Assembly: GCA_009733575.1 (NCBI GenBank)
Contig: ML769628.1
Coordinates: 39,728 to 103,727 of the forward strand
Length of the DNA stretch: 64,000 nucleotides
Reading direction: 5' to 3'
Source of the DNA: Gymnopus androsaceus JB14
Taxonomy: Eukaryota; Basidiomycota; Agaricomycetes; Agaricales; Omphalotaceae
A program made the translations under genes and the position numbers. The notes beneath the pieces were generated by a model. The model worked only from the letters and a program-made list of their open reading frames with translations. It did no database searches and was not told the DNA's origin. Of this stretch, positions 33,850 through 45,417 are shown one piece after another (position 1 is the first letter of the stretch; the number at the start of each line of letters is the position of its first letter).

Positions 33850-35320
33850 TGAAATTCTCCAGGAACAGTTGGCGGATCATCCTTGCCATTCGGAAGGGAC
33901 GTTAGCAAGAAGGTTGATCGAGTGTTCTGTCCTGTAATTGTCACAGTCGATTAACTCTAAAAGCAGGATAGGCTCCATGACTATAGGCGACTAGCTATAG
34001 ACATCCGAGCTTCTCGAAGCGAATAAGTAAATAGATTCTCTCCAACCTGGATGGTAAGCGTTCCACTGAATACTTAGAGAGGACTCAAGAGCGCTAATGA
34101 TATGTTGCCTTGCCGGCGTCCGAGATTACAACCGGCATCGTTAAGGACAAGAAGCCTGAAGACCAGCTTTAATGATTATCAACTATCTCAAGTCCCATGA
34201 TCGCCGTCCTCTCTCATGAGTCATAAGTAATAGTTGCCATTTCGAGAATCTTAACATTATGGGGTTTGAGCAGAACCTGTTATACCGATTCATCCCATAC
34301 ATTCAGCATTGGCATCATATCTAGGTTCCAAGTGCAGACTTCACCGTTGAAAATATACCTTTTCTTTTCCGCACTTGGTACTTCTATTACCAACCTGCTC
34401 GCTATTTCTGTCTGAAGCGAACATCACCAACTTTACCGGATCAATCTGCATATTGACGCGTACGTGACGCCTTAGTACATATACGGAGACTGTCTGCAAT
34501 AATATAAAACACCAAAGATCGCTTCTCTCGAGTCAGTTAATTCAACAGCTCAACCGGCGCCACTACGCCCATGAACGTCCCTGCAGCATTGGCTGACCGC
34601 GACAGCTATATGAAGTAGTAACTGAGCTTGACATTGCCAGCCCGACAGTGCGACTAATTCCGGGAAACCGACGAGGATGCTGTACTGTTTTTCCTTTTCA
34701 TCGACGCTTGAGTTAGCGGACTGCTGGTCTACGGCCTTGTATGCGTTCGGTTCAGAGCACTTCACCTAGTCATTAAGGTTATATGCACCATAAAAACCTG
34801 AGAGAGGTAAGCGCTCGTATTTTCCGTTCGGCGGCGTTGCTACTGAGATTGGAGTGCAGATATGAGCTGAAAGGTGTTTGGATAATAGGCCATTACCCCC
34901 TCGATTTACTCCAAACATATGGAGAATCGCCGCCGACACCGGAGCTTAAGGTTGCCAGTCAACCTTTTACCTACCTGAAGTTCAAGTAAGTACATCCGCC
35001 ACAGGAAATGCTCCTGTTCGTACAGTGTTAGCTAGATAAACTCTCCGTGATTCCAGATCGCTTGATGTTTTGGTCTTTCAGCATCGATCATCGAGATTTG
35101 AGTGAGCTCAGGCTGATAATTATTATGATCACTTGATTCGGTAGAGTAATTGTAGGATAATAGTAACAAAAACATATTGTGAATGATCGTAGGGTTGTAC
35201 AAAATTCAACAAAAAAAAGGGAATCACTAACACTACAAAAAATTGAAAGAACAAGCTATCGTGCTGAAAATGTGGAGTGGTAGTAGTACACTCTTAAAAT
35301 TATAAGTGTCGTGGAAGACA
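33850..35320. repeat. Decayed module block R4
   Basis: Fourth copy of the R block. It lacks about 130 bp present in R3 near 29280-29390. The right half is virtually identical to R3. No intact gene is seen. Confidence 0.6.
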
Positions 35321-35665
35321 AATAGGAATGATGCCGTTTTTTTAAAAAAAGTTGTGGATTTCTATTCATTCGAATACTTCAGAGCAGGGTTCATGTTTGT
35401 GGTGCTAGCGCGCGACCAAAAGTCTGTCAAGGTGCCTGACCCGTCGACAGTGGGAGGAGCTTCAGCAACAATATTTCGATCCTCTCCCGAAGGCGAGGGA
35501 CCGGAAGCTCAGCCGAGTAACTGCTGGCACTAGCAGACTAAGTGGTATGACCCTGATCCTCTCAGCCGCTGGTACTTGTCTCTGTCCTATTCTCTACGAC
35601 AGACCTGTTGAGAGCATCGACAGCAAAGAGATTTTGTATTTCGACATCAGGTCCTGAGCTGCACA
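35321..35665 (-). pseudogene. Duplicated 3' end of the HMG-box gene (unit 4)
   Basis: The minus strand reads VEIQNLFAVDALNRSV, matching the longer C-terminus kept in unit 1. It then hits a stop within the STSG segment. There is no DNA-binding domain. Confidence 0.65.
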
Positions 35666-35885
35666 ATACCGACTCAATCGGTAAGGCTGCAGCATTCAAC
35701 CAGAGGCATGAAGACAGTCGCACCGCTACACATTAGTGGGCCAGCGTATTCTGAAGGGAGCATGCGAAATAGCCACGTCTCTTTCCACACGCCAGTGTTG
35801 CTGAAGGAGCCTTGATCAGAGTCAGCTTGGCCGTACATTTTTGTTTTTAGGCAATAACTATCACTGCCGAAGACACACCTCTTCT
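35666..35885 (-). pseudogene. Alcohol dehydrogenase exon-3 fragment (unit 4)
   Basis: Matches the interior of dehydrogenase exon 3, equivalent to about 25276-25500 of the parent (GVWKETWLFR, QADxDQGSFSN and the zinc-site region in degenerate form), fused to the HMG tail. Units 1 and 3 share the same HMG junction but have lost this interior, so unit 4 looks like an intermediate of the fusion. Hydrolase-spacer sequence follows for about 60 bp (35886-35945), where the duplicated region ends. Confidence 0.65.
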
Positions 35886-36093
35886 AGCCCTCACAGTTTG
35901 CAATCGGAACAAAGCAACTTGGCAATATCCAATACCAACGTTACAGACAAGAAACACAAAACACAAAATCTTATAATACGAAAACAGCTCGCTCTAGAAG
36001 ATTTTAGATCGTAGCGTATGAGGCATATATATAGCTTAGTGCTTGTAAGTTATACATTCTTTGAACCTAATTTGAAGATAGGTCTGAGCCCCA

Positions 36094-37867
36094 TTACGCC
36101 AGGAGCCTTCTGTGTTGTGAAAACTTGTTCAATGCTGCAAACCCATCAAAATCAGTTTCATGGAAATGCGTCAGATTGAGACAAAACTTGACATGCCTGG
36201 CAAAGGAACGGCCTTTGGTTTCTGGCATGTAGAACCATGCCACGGCAGCAGTTGTGAATAAGCATCCCATAAAGAGCCAGTAAGCTATGTGGTGTTTAGA
36301 TTAATGAGTGGCAGCTGATATGATAGATATAAAAGAGCGTCACACATACGTCCTGTAGTGGTGCTGGCCAGAAACACAGGGAACGTCAAGGCTACGAGTG
36401 TATTCACACCCTGGTTGCATGAATTGGCAATCGAAGACGCGGCAGCGCGATTGCGTAGAGGTTGGATCTCCGAAGCGTACACCCTGTGATTGTAGGTTCA
36501 GCTCATGGAACAATCTGTAAGTATCAGTATAACTTGCCTTGTAGTAAGAGCCCAAGTGCTGCCGAATGCAATCAGAAAGAGGTAAAGGCATACAATGATT
36601 ACCCATTGACCTCCTCCTGTGCTAGCTCCAGAAGCGTAGATACTACCGATAATACAAATGATACAACCCATGGTAATGCCACCTATGATGGTAGACCTTC
36701 GCCGTCCCATACGGTCCATGAACGGTGTGCATATGATTGTGACAGCTACGTTGAGCAGACCAGACACACCACTAGCCAAAAATTTCGACGTAGAGGCTGA
36801 AAGTCCTGCTTGCGCAAACAGAACCGGGGCGTAATAAAGGATACCGTCGATTCCCGAAAGTTGTTGCATAGCTAAAACCAAAGCAGACCCGTTAGGGCCA
36901 TCACTGAAGGGTATATAACTTGGCATACCCATTAAAAAGCATGCGAGGAGCGTACGCTTCCGAACATCCTTTTTGAAAATATCACGAATGTCCGACTTCT
37001 GTTCTGTTTCATCCACGTCAACTTCGAATTCTTCCACATTTATGGACTCGTTGCTTCCGTTTTGTCTATGTAGGGATCGCATTACTTCCTCTGCTTTGGC
37101 TTTCTTTCCCTTCATGTATAACCAACGTGGGCTGAAGGGAAGTATGAAAGGACACCCAAGGCCATAAATCAACGCCAACGAAGATTGCAATAGGAATGGT
37201 GTTCTCCAAGCAAAGGAGTCACTTATATGGACGGTTCCATAACAGCAAAAGAATCCAGCGGCAATTCCGAGTGTGACTGCGATTTGAATGATGCAAGTCA
37301 CTCGACCTCGAGATACGGCCGGAGATATTTCGACACTGACGATTTATTTCAGCTCAGCCCAAAGCCCACAATGTAAAAGAAAGGCAAACCAGTATACCGC
37401 AATGATAGGAAGGAAGAATCCTTCTCCTACGCCTGCTACAGCTCGACCAACAATCAGGCAAGCCAGATTAGGCGATACGCATTCAATGGCGGATCCAGCG
37501 CAGAATATAGCAGAACCAATAGCCATGGTGAAGACGCGAGATATTTTGTCTGATAATGAACCTGCAAAGAGACCCGAAATCGTGGATGTTATAAGGATTG
37601 TTCTGTGACAATGTATTCATACTTTGTTGTTATTCGGGCACTCGTTCTGGCTGTACTCACGAGACTACAACACCCTGAAGAGTTGGAGAAAGCTTGAATC
37701 CACTGTCAACGAACTGGTTCATGACTACTATTGAGCCAATACTTCCAGTGTCAAATCCAAACATGAAAGCTCCTAGTACGTTTTGTTAGTAGCATACCGT
37801 TGCAATATTTTGATGACTTGCCTAGCGATGCAAAAGAGGCTGCCCACCAAACTTTTGCGGATACCAT
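36094..37867 (-). CDS. MFS sugar transporter (sugar porter family)
   Basis: Six exons (37822-37867, 37661-37772, 37390-37602, 36538-37335, 36350-36483, 36094-36284) give 497 residues with about 12 membrane segments. Family signatures are GAFMFGFDTGSIG in helix 1, VGRAVAGVGEGF in helix 4, VEISPAVSRGRV after it, the central-loop start PFSPRWLYMKGKKAKAEE, QQLSGIDGILYYAPVLF in helix 7, DRMGRRRSTIIGG and the C-terminal PETKGRSF. It would import hexoses or related sugars across the plasma membrane. Two introns (37773-37821 and 36484-36537) begin with GC in a strong GCAAGT context. The start at 37867 was chosen because it leads directly into helix 1. It is divergent from XPF. Confidence 0.88.
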
Positions 37868-37975
37868 ATTGGAGGAAGGAAAGAACTTTGAGTCCGACTC
37901 CGAGTATCAGCAATCGCATGATAAGCGCCCACGCCACAGACTTCTTTTCCTGATTCCGACCGTCATGCTGCAATC
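37868..37975. promoter_or_regulatory. 108-bp shared promoter of MFS transporter and XPF
   Basis: The two start codons face away from each other with only 108 bp between them. Both 5' leaders and core promoters must fit here, so a bidirectional promoter is likely. No TATA box is seen. Confidence 0.6.
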
Positions 37976-40900
37976 ATGTCGACTCTGTTACCATTTCATA
38001 CATCGATCTTGAATGAACTATATGATCCTGCAACTTCTGACCTGCTCGTTCTTGCCAGAGGTCTTGGATTGAGGAGAGTAGTATGCACTCTTCTCAAAAT
38101 ATACGACTCTCCGCAGAATCTGGTTCTTCTCGTCAATGCCACCCAGGAGGAAGAGACTGAAATTGGAGAAGAGCTCGGGATAATGGGATGCCGCAAGCCA
38201 GGTCTACGAGTTGTTGGGTATGAGACTGGCACTAGCCGTGATCGGTGAGCTTTTTAGCTATTCCCTCTTTGTTGTATTAAGTTCTTTTGGAGACAGGACC
38301 TGTACAAAGCAGGCGGATTAATTGCAGTCACATCGCGTATCTTAGTTGTGGATATGCTTCAAAACATAGTTCCTATTGACCTCATAACGGGTATCATGGT
38401 CATGCATGCTGAAAGGTGCCGTCAACTCTCAAGCTCTCGATTCATGGCACTGAATATTTCAACAGAATATCGCCGTTGCATCTTGTGTCCTTCATTACGC
38501 GCCTATACAGGGAAAAGAACACGAAAGGGTTTCTGAAAGCGTTCACTGACCAGCCAGAACATATAACCAGTGGAATGTCGCCGCTGAAGAATATCATGAA
38601 AGAATTACAACTGAGACGAGTGTCGGTTTATCCTAGGTATGTGCCAAATTGTGGACGCCTAACATTTTTTGATGAACGTCCCAAGATTTCATCAAGAAGT
38701 CAAGGACACCTTAGAACGGAAGCGTGCAGATGTTATCGAGCTCGCCCAGAATCTCACTGATAATATGGACGATATTCACGGTGCTATCATTCAATGCATG
38801 ACTCTCACCTTGGCCGAGCTTCGCCGATCCAAAGTCGAGGTACGCTTATTCATGTTTATCTGGCATCAATAATTGAAGCCCTTCAAAGTTGGACCTCGAC
38901 AGCCTCAATCTCCCTGCTGCTTATTTTTCTTCCTTTGACCACACCGTCCGTAAACAACTCGATCCTATCTGGCATAAAGTCGGTCCCAGCACGAAAGCAC
39001 TTGTACGGGATCTCGGCGTGCTTCGTAGACTGGTCAATTATCTATTGGTTTATGACCCGCTACAGTTTCATTCCTACTGCCAATCGCTCATAGAGAGCGC
39101 CACCAATACCGAGACTGGTGGATCTGGCAAGAGTCAATGGATGTTGACAGATGCTGCCAACATTGTTTTCCAAGCTGCCAAAAAGCGCTGTTACGTCGAA
39201 GCCGTAGAACCGCCGCCGGTTGAGGTGATCGATTTGGACGACGACGACGAAGCATGGGATGCTGTTTTTGAATTGGAAGGTCGCCCTTCGGTACCTCGTC
39301 AAACCAAGAAGAAGGCGGGAAAACGTCCGGAATGGATTCCAAAGGACATGCATCCGGTGCTGGAGGAATTACCCAAGTGGAGCTTGCTTGCAGATGTGTT
39401 GGAAGAGATTGAGGGGGAAATCGTGCGCATGGAGAGTACGGTCACCTCTCGGCCAGTCGAAGAACCTCCTGGGACGAACATTACTCTCGTGATGTGCTCT
39501 TCTACAGCCACTTGTACACTGCTCAACGACTTTTTATCTTCGATGGATGATAAGCGTCCAAAGGGAGAATGGGGTCGGCGGATGATGTTGAAGAAACTTC
39601 GAAGTTGGCTGTGGTGGGAGAAGAGAAAGAAGATGGAAGTACAGAATTCTGGTGGAAAGAAGGGCGCTAGCTCATCTGGAGGATCGAATGCAGAGGACAT
39701 GATGTGGCGCGGAGAAATCCCAGCAAGTGATGACTTGAGTGAGGCTTTGAAGAGAAAGGATCGTGAAAAAGCTGCACAGGCGGCATCTCGAAGGAGAGTT
39801 CGGGGAGGTGGCCCTGTCGGCAACGGAAGGGGCTCTACTGTACCTCGAGATACGCCTGCACCGGTTGCTCAAATGCAAGATGACTTGCAAGTCTTGACTA
39901 ATGTTTTCACTTTTCTTTACTCACCCTTCCTTCTTTAGCTTTACCGACCACAACCTGGAGCTATTAGTTCTGAATGATGAAGAGCTCGAGTTGAACCTCG
40001 TCACTGATATGTCCACTCTGGAGTTTGCCACTGAATTCGATACTCATTACGGGCTGCTTCCACCAGCGCAAACTTTGCTGATTCGCGCCTACTCGGATGA
40101 CACTGACGACAGGATGCTAGACGAGATCAAACCTCGGTTCATCGTCATGTTTGAACCCTGTATGGAGTTCGTTCGACGTGTCGAGGTATGTGTTATGAAT
40201 TAACTTCACTGAATATTTGTTAATTATCACCATCTAGGTCTACAAATGCTCCAATCCAGGTCTTCCAGTCAGGGTTTACCATATGGTTTACGCTAATTCA
40301 TGCGAGGAACACAAGTATCTTGCTGGGATTCGCCGCGAGAAGGATAGTTTTGAGCGATTAATCAAGGAACGAGGAGTAAGTTGCTCACTTTCTTGCGAGA
40401 TGAACGCGACTGAACTGTTTGCTTCCATAGTCCATGCTTCTGCCCATCATCGAAGATCGACGTGCAGCTGAAAGTGATGCTATCATCAAGACCATTAGTT
40501 CAAGAATAGCTGGCGGGCGAAGAGAACTGAATACCGCTCCATCCCAAGTATGTCCAAATTCCTTTACCCCTGGGCCTCATCTCATTCCAAACTTAACCTA
40601 GGTCATTGTGGATATGCGAGAGTTCCGGTCCACTCTACCTTCTTTGTTACACGCATCAAATCTACTCGTCATACCAGCAACTTTGACTGTTGGAGATTAC
40701 ATCTTGACGCCCGAAATTTGCGTCGAGAGGAAAAGTTTGTCGGATTTAGTGTCTAGTTTCAATAGCGGACGTTTGTGAGTTGCCAAAAGATCTGTGAAGA
40801 GCTCGTCGAAATTAACCCGACTCAAGGTACACACAGTGCGAGCTCATGTCCGTGCATTACAAGACTCCTGTCCTTTTAATCGAATTCGAGGAAGATAAAG

Positions 40901-41445
40901 CTTTCTCTTTCGAGGTCTGTCCTATCATCTCGATTCTAGATATCTTACTGATGCTTCCTTGAAAGATCATATCTGATCTCAAATCTTACGCCAAACCAAA
41001 TAACCGTTTTCCTCCCAAAAAGAAAACGACCGGGAATCCAGCGGAACACGACTACAGCTCTCCTACTATCCAATCAAAAGTTGCCCTCCTCACTCTTAGC
41101 TTTCCACGTCTGCGCATAATCTGGTCTTCCTCGCCATATGCTACCGCTGATATCTTTAATGATCTCAAAAAGGACCGTCCAGAGCCAGATCCGGTAAAGG
41201 CTATTGCAACTGGTGCGGAGGAAGATGATCAAGCTGGAGCAGGGGTGAATGCTGCTGCCGAAGAGCTTCTTCGCTCCTTCCCTGGAATCACAGCGAAGAA
41301 CGTGAAACATGTTATGAGCAAGGTTCACAACGTTCGGGAGTTGTGTGAGATGGAACTCACACAGGTTCAAGGAATATTGGGCGCGGAACCTGGGAAAGCG
41401 TGTTACGAGTTCTTACACAAAGGAGACAGAAGTTTGCGTAGATGA
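37976..41445 (+). CDS. RAD1: XPF/Rad1 DNA-repair endonuclease subunit
   Basis: The protein starts [19 protein letters not shown]. It has the degenerate SF2 helicase-like N-terminal half ([66 protein letters not shown]). A linker follows, then the ERCC4 nuclease domain with its catalytic signature ([21 protein letters not shown]), and C-terminal helix-hairpin-helix motifs ([19 protein letters not shown]). With Rad10/ERCC1 it cuts the 5' side of bubbles and flaps in nucleotide-excision repair, crosslink repair and recombination. The intron at 38416-38465 restores the reading HAER|ISPLHL. The C-terminal exons join in frame to the TGA at 41443-41445. No defect is seen. Confidence 0.9.
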
Positions 41446-41859
41446 AGCACTGCAGTTACTTCTTAATTGTAATGTCAAATGATGCATCTAGATTTGGTCT
41501 GGTGAACTTCCATTTTCTTGTTTTTTGTGATCGAATTTGATTCTTTTTTGGGTAAGAAGTAACCTTTTTGAAAAGTTGACTCGTGTGTGCAATGCTTCTA
41601 AATGGTTTCAGTGATGTGATTTTGGATGTGATGTACTGGATTTGTGCAATAGTATAAAAGGTAACTCGCCGTCCCTTCTCTTTCCTCTTTCTTAATTTCC
41701 CTTCAAAATTCTGCAGCTTTTTTTTCGCAGCATTACACGGCCGTTATACACTTTACTTGCGTTGACTGCGTTTTTGGAATTTTCATTGTGATTTGAGGTG
41801 GGTTCCTGCCCCGACTTGTTCTATGCACCGAGACCAAGTAACTTTCTCCATCAGCTACT
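41446..41859. other. Spacer between XPF and DUF6697-like genes
   Basis: AT-rich 3' flank and promoter sequence. No gene is seen. Confidence 0.5.
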
Positions 41860-43749
41860 ATGTCGACACCAACAGACTCCCGTACTCGCTTGGGTACCAT
41901 TACAGCCGCCTATATGAAAGATCAAGAAGCGTCGCGAAACAAGTGGCGGGCCGACATAATTTCAATGCATCTGGAAAAGGCAGACCTTCATTCGATGGCA
42001 GCAGCCTTGGAGCAGGAAAATGACGAGCTTAGAGAGAAATTAGCTGATACCAAAATTCGCATCCAGGATATGGAGAAGAGTCTCAAAGAGAGGAACTCGG
42101 ATCGGTCGAATGCGAATTCTGCGGGCGAAAACCAAGTAGTTCTGGTACGTTGGATCTTTGCTATGGAAAGCATCGATGTTTATTTCCTATTAGAAGACTC
42201 CGCAGCCAAAAGTGAATGCAAATCGTGCTCAGTCGCAGCAGCTCGGTAGCCCTTCGGGCGAAAAATCGAAGCAGACGCAGAAGAAACGGGTCCTACCCGC
42301 GGATATCATCAGTGAAGAAGAAGAGGAGGATGAAGAGGAGGAGCCTATGCAATTGCAGCAACAGAAGAAATCAAAGCAAATAACTTCGGTAAGTATATTT
42401 GGACTTACGATTGCTCAATTTTTACTTAGGTTAACATGAACGCAGTCAACGTACACTACACCGACAAAGAACAGTCGACGTATGTTCTATGTGCATTCCA
42501 GCGTCACTAAGAAGCGTCAACAGGGTGAAGCCACGAGCGAGACTGCAGATGAAAATGCGCCGAGCGAAGGAAGTGTAAAACGTCGCAAAGTACAAATTGA
42601 CTCGGAAGCAAGCGCTTCGTCGTCTCATCAAAATGAACCAGGTGAGTATTATGAAGCTATATCTTCATTTCACGTTTATGGCTCTAATATTTTCGAAGGA
42701 TTCTCGAAGCCGAGAGTTATATCACCACATAAGAAACCTACCACTTCTGAACAAAGCAGGAACGAGGTTAGTTCGTATCTCATTTCAAAGCCTACCTTCT
42801 CTCACTGCCAGTAGAAGCCTCAAGAAAATCGAAACAAACACTCAGACTGTATCACAATTGATGCAAGCGCTGTAGCCTCCATACTTCGACACTGCGTCAA
42901 GATTCCCGACGTCTCCCCGAAAGTAACCGACCTCCCGCAGCCAGTTGATGGACGCCTACGGAGGTGGAAAGACTTCCTTCCTTCAGGCCTATCCTTTGAA
43001 ATATCCCTCGATTCGCCTGAATATAAAGTCTGTTCCTGGCGCTTCACAGACTAAACAAAGGATATTTGTGTTTCCGAATGCAGCGCCTGAACTAAATGCT
43101 CATTTCCCTGCTCGGCCGGGAGCCCATGGGCTGATGTTCGGTATGAAACCCCAAATCGAGTCTTTGTTGAAAGACGATGACTCGGTGATATGCGAGTTAT
43201 TTGCTGCAGCACCTGAAATCCGGTTTACTACTGCTGTTTCGAAAAGCATCGAGTACTATGGGACGTACCGCATCAGTGAGACTAGGCCAATGACCGCTGA
43301 AGAGTTCAAGGCTCAAAGCAAAACAGTAAGTGCTCGAGTTCTCACTGAGGGTTTTTCGTGCGTTAACCTTCTGCTTGACAGATACAGGAAGCAATCGCAT
43401 CGGAAATCATTGACGCTGGTCCAGGTGGAACGATTCGATATCTAGCAAATAAAAGCAAGATCGGCCTACCGTAGGAAAGGAAGAGAGATAAAAAGAAACA
43501 AGAGTTGGCCTACGGAAAATTTCGAGCAGAAACGTTTTCTTCATGAAGTGGGGAAGGGTATGGAGGAGGAAGATATCATCAAGAACCTTGCGAATGGCAA
43601 TGAAGTAAGTCCTAAACCTTCCACTGCTTTTACCGATCGCGTGTTGAGAGCTTATACTGCAGAAGTTACCCATTCTTATCTTGGAATATATCAAATACGA
43701 CAAGGATCTCGCAAAAAGCATTGTTTCTGCAACTGCTAACACTGTATAG
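41860..43749 (+). CDS. Coiled-coil protein with probable DUF6697 domain
   Basis: The N-terminus has a coiled coil (KADLHSMAAALEQENDELRE). A Lys/Glu-rich linker with nuclear-localisation-like KKR and KRRK clusters follows. The C-terminal globular domain shows FPNAAPELNAHFPARPGAHG, LFAAAPEIRFT, YYGTYRISETRPMTAEEF, a basic stretch AYRRKGREIKRN and KLPILILEYIKYDKDL. The YxGxY...L/MTxEE...LEYxxYD pattern resembles DUF6697, common in Agaricomycetes and of unknown function. Most introns join cleanly. The join near 43380-43446 is unclear: the domain continues in a different frame after CTAG at 43445, but only a very short intron would fit. The last exon (43656 on) ends SATANTV. The call is a hypothetical nuclear protein. 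Confidence 0.65.
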
Positions 43750-44168
43750 CTGAATGGTTTTGTTACGGGTGCTTTCTTGAATTCTGATTTTGTAATATCT
43801 TTGTAAATGAGCCGTACAGGAAATAGATAGCTGGTATAATACTAATTTCGCGCATGGTGGTATCGTCATTACTCTCACCAAATGCAGGTGCATGTGTGAT
43901 TTCGCATCCGAGCTGGACTCCAGTGCGACACCTCACTGGCATGAAGTGTTTCGACTTTTACTCCGAATGCGTCTACGACAGCCTTTATAGCAAGGTCAAA
44001 ATTTCAAACACCCCCTGCAAAAGATTTCCGGAGAGGAATGAGATCAACGCGTTATGTAATATGCGCCTTCACCCTCCGGGGAACGCGAATAAGCGCTGGG
44101 CCACGTGCCGAACAACGTTCGTTTGAGACCGTCACGACTCACGAACAACGCTCGCTCCGGATCCACTC
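43750..44168. other. Intergenic region
   Basis: Convergence of 3' flank and the MZT1 promoter. No gene is seen. Confidence 0.45.
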
Positions 44169-44528
44169 ATGTCTTCCAAGGAATCAGATCGCTTTATATC
44201 TACTCAGAAAACATTAGATAGTAAGCCAATCTTGTCCTCGCAAAACTCAAGCTCAAATCTCCATCGCTACTGCAGTTTTATACGAAATGTCCCAATTACT
44301 AAACGCGCAACTGGACAAGGAAACGTTAACGACTTGCGTTAGGATGATCGAGAGTGGCGTTAATCCTGAAGCTCTTGCGGTACGTATTAGTATTAGTATT
44401 AGGTGCTGAGACCAACTTGTTGTGCTGATCTCTTTCGTACATATACACAGGCTGTCATACAGGAACTGAGGCGAGAGAATTCCGCATTAGCTGGTCGCGC
44501 GCCAGCTAGCGCTGCGCCTCAGCGGTAA
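44169..44528 (+). CDS. MZT1: MOZART1 homologue (gamma-tubulin complex subunit)
   Basis: Three small exons (44169-44220, 44276-44379, 44451-44528) join to exactly 77 residues. The core reads [20 protein letters not shown] then [20 protein letters not shown] and [11 protein letters not shown]. This is the MOZART1/GIP1 signature (three short helices with the invariant GVNPEALA). MOZART1 binds GCP N-termini and is needed to recruit and activate gamma-tubulin complexes at spindle pole bodies. The length and all splice phases match the family. The gene is easily missed because no exon is longer than 104 bp. Confidence 0.9.
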
Positions 44529-45417
44529 TATGTTCGGCAGTAGATACTGGAATGAGTAACTGCGACGCGAAGCGAAGGGTTTTCGGGCTTGCTGTTTCTT
44601 GGTCTTGGTATTCGGAGCCGGAGCGTAATACATATATACCATGCATGCCGGACTAGCCAAGAGTGTGAGTGTTTTATTCTTGAACACTGATCATAAGCCA
44701 AGCTAAGTTAAGCTTGCTGTTTCAGGTCTGTGTGTATGTCTGTCTTGGAAATCTCCGAATACCATCCTATCCTAGAAGATCGTCGTGTCATACCCGTTTT
44801 GGACCTTTGTTGGCCTTGAGCTGTTATCTCAACCTCACTCTTGCCATTATTCTACCACCGCCCAATGTTCATCTTTGTGTTCGTGTTCTTCGTCAGAATG
44901 TGATTTTTACATGAAATCTTATTCGCGCTCAGAGTGAGTTTAGAGCGTTGTTCATTCATTCAATTCACGTATATGTGCTGATTGACGTTGTTTCAGAGTA
45001 GAGCAGCCCCGCGTGCGCACCTCAGCCTTGAGCTTAAAAGAGTCGGGTTTCGAACGGCTTGTCTATATAGAACGGTGGATTCTCCTGTGGTGTTTCTTTT
45101 CGGCCATTGTCGCTGATCCAGGACCAGTCTCTTTACTTTAGTACGGACATCAATCAACCAGTGTAATAATAGGATAGACTTAGTCAAAAATCGCATTGTG
45201 TGCAGCCGGAAGCCGATCGAAAATTGAGAGAATTGAGAAATTGACGTGCGGACCTGACCTGACCCGCTTCCTTACCACTACTCTCCACTTTTCATCGTCA
45301 GCCACAACGACCACGATCCATCCTTTTCCCATTCCATCACTCATTCAAACTGGATCCTTTGGCTATTAAACTGCGCTAAATACTGTTGTTAACGGTTATT
45401 TGCAGCGGGTTTCGACA
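44529..45417. other. Intergenic region upstream of the Zds gene
   Basis: No supported gene is present. A TTGCAG just before the Zds start (45398-45404) could be the acceptor of a 5'-UTR intron. The rest holds the MZT1 3' flank and the Zds promoter. Confidence 0.45.

Noticed and set aside
45038..45060. tRNA-like T-arm (GGGTTTCGAAC)
   Set aside because: No matching acceptor stem, D-arm or anticodon arm could be drawn around it.
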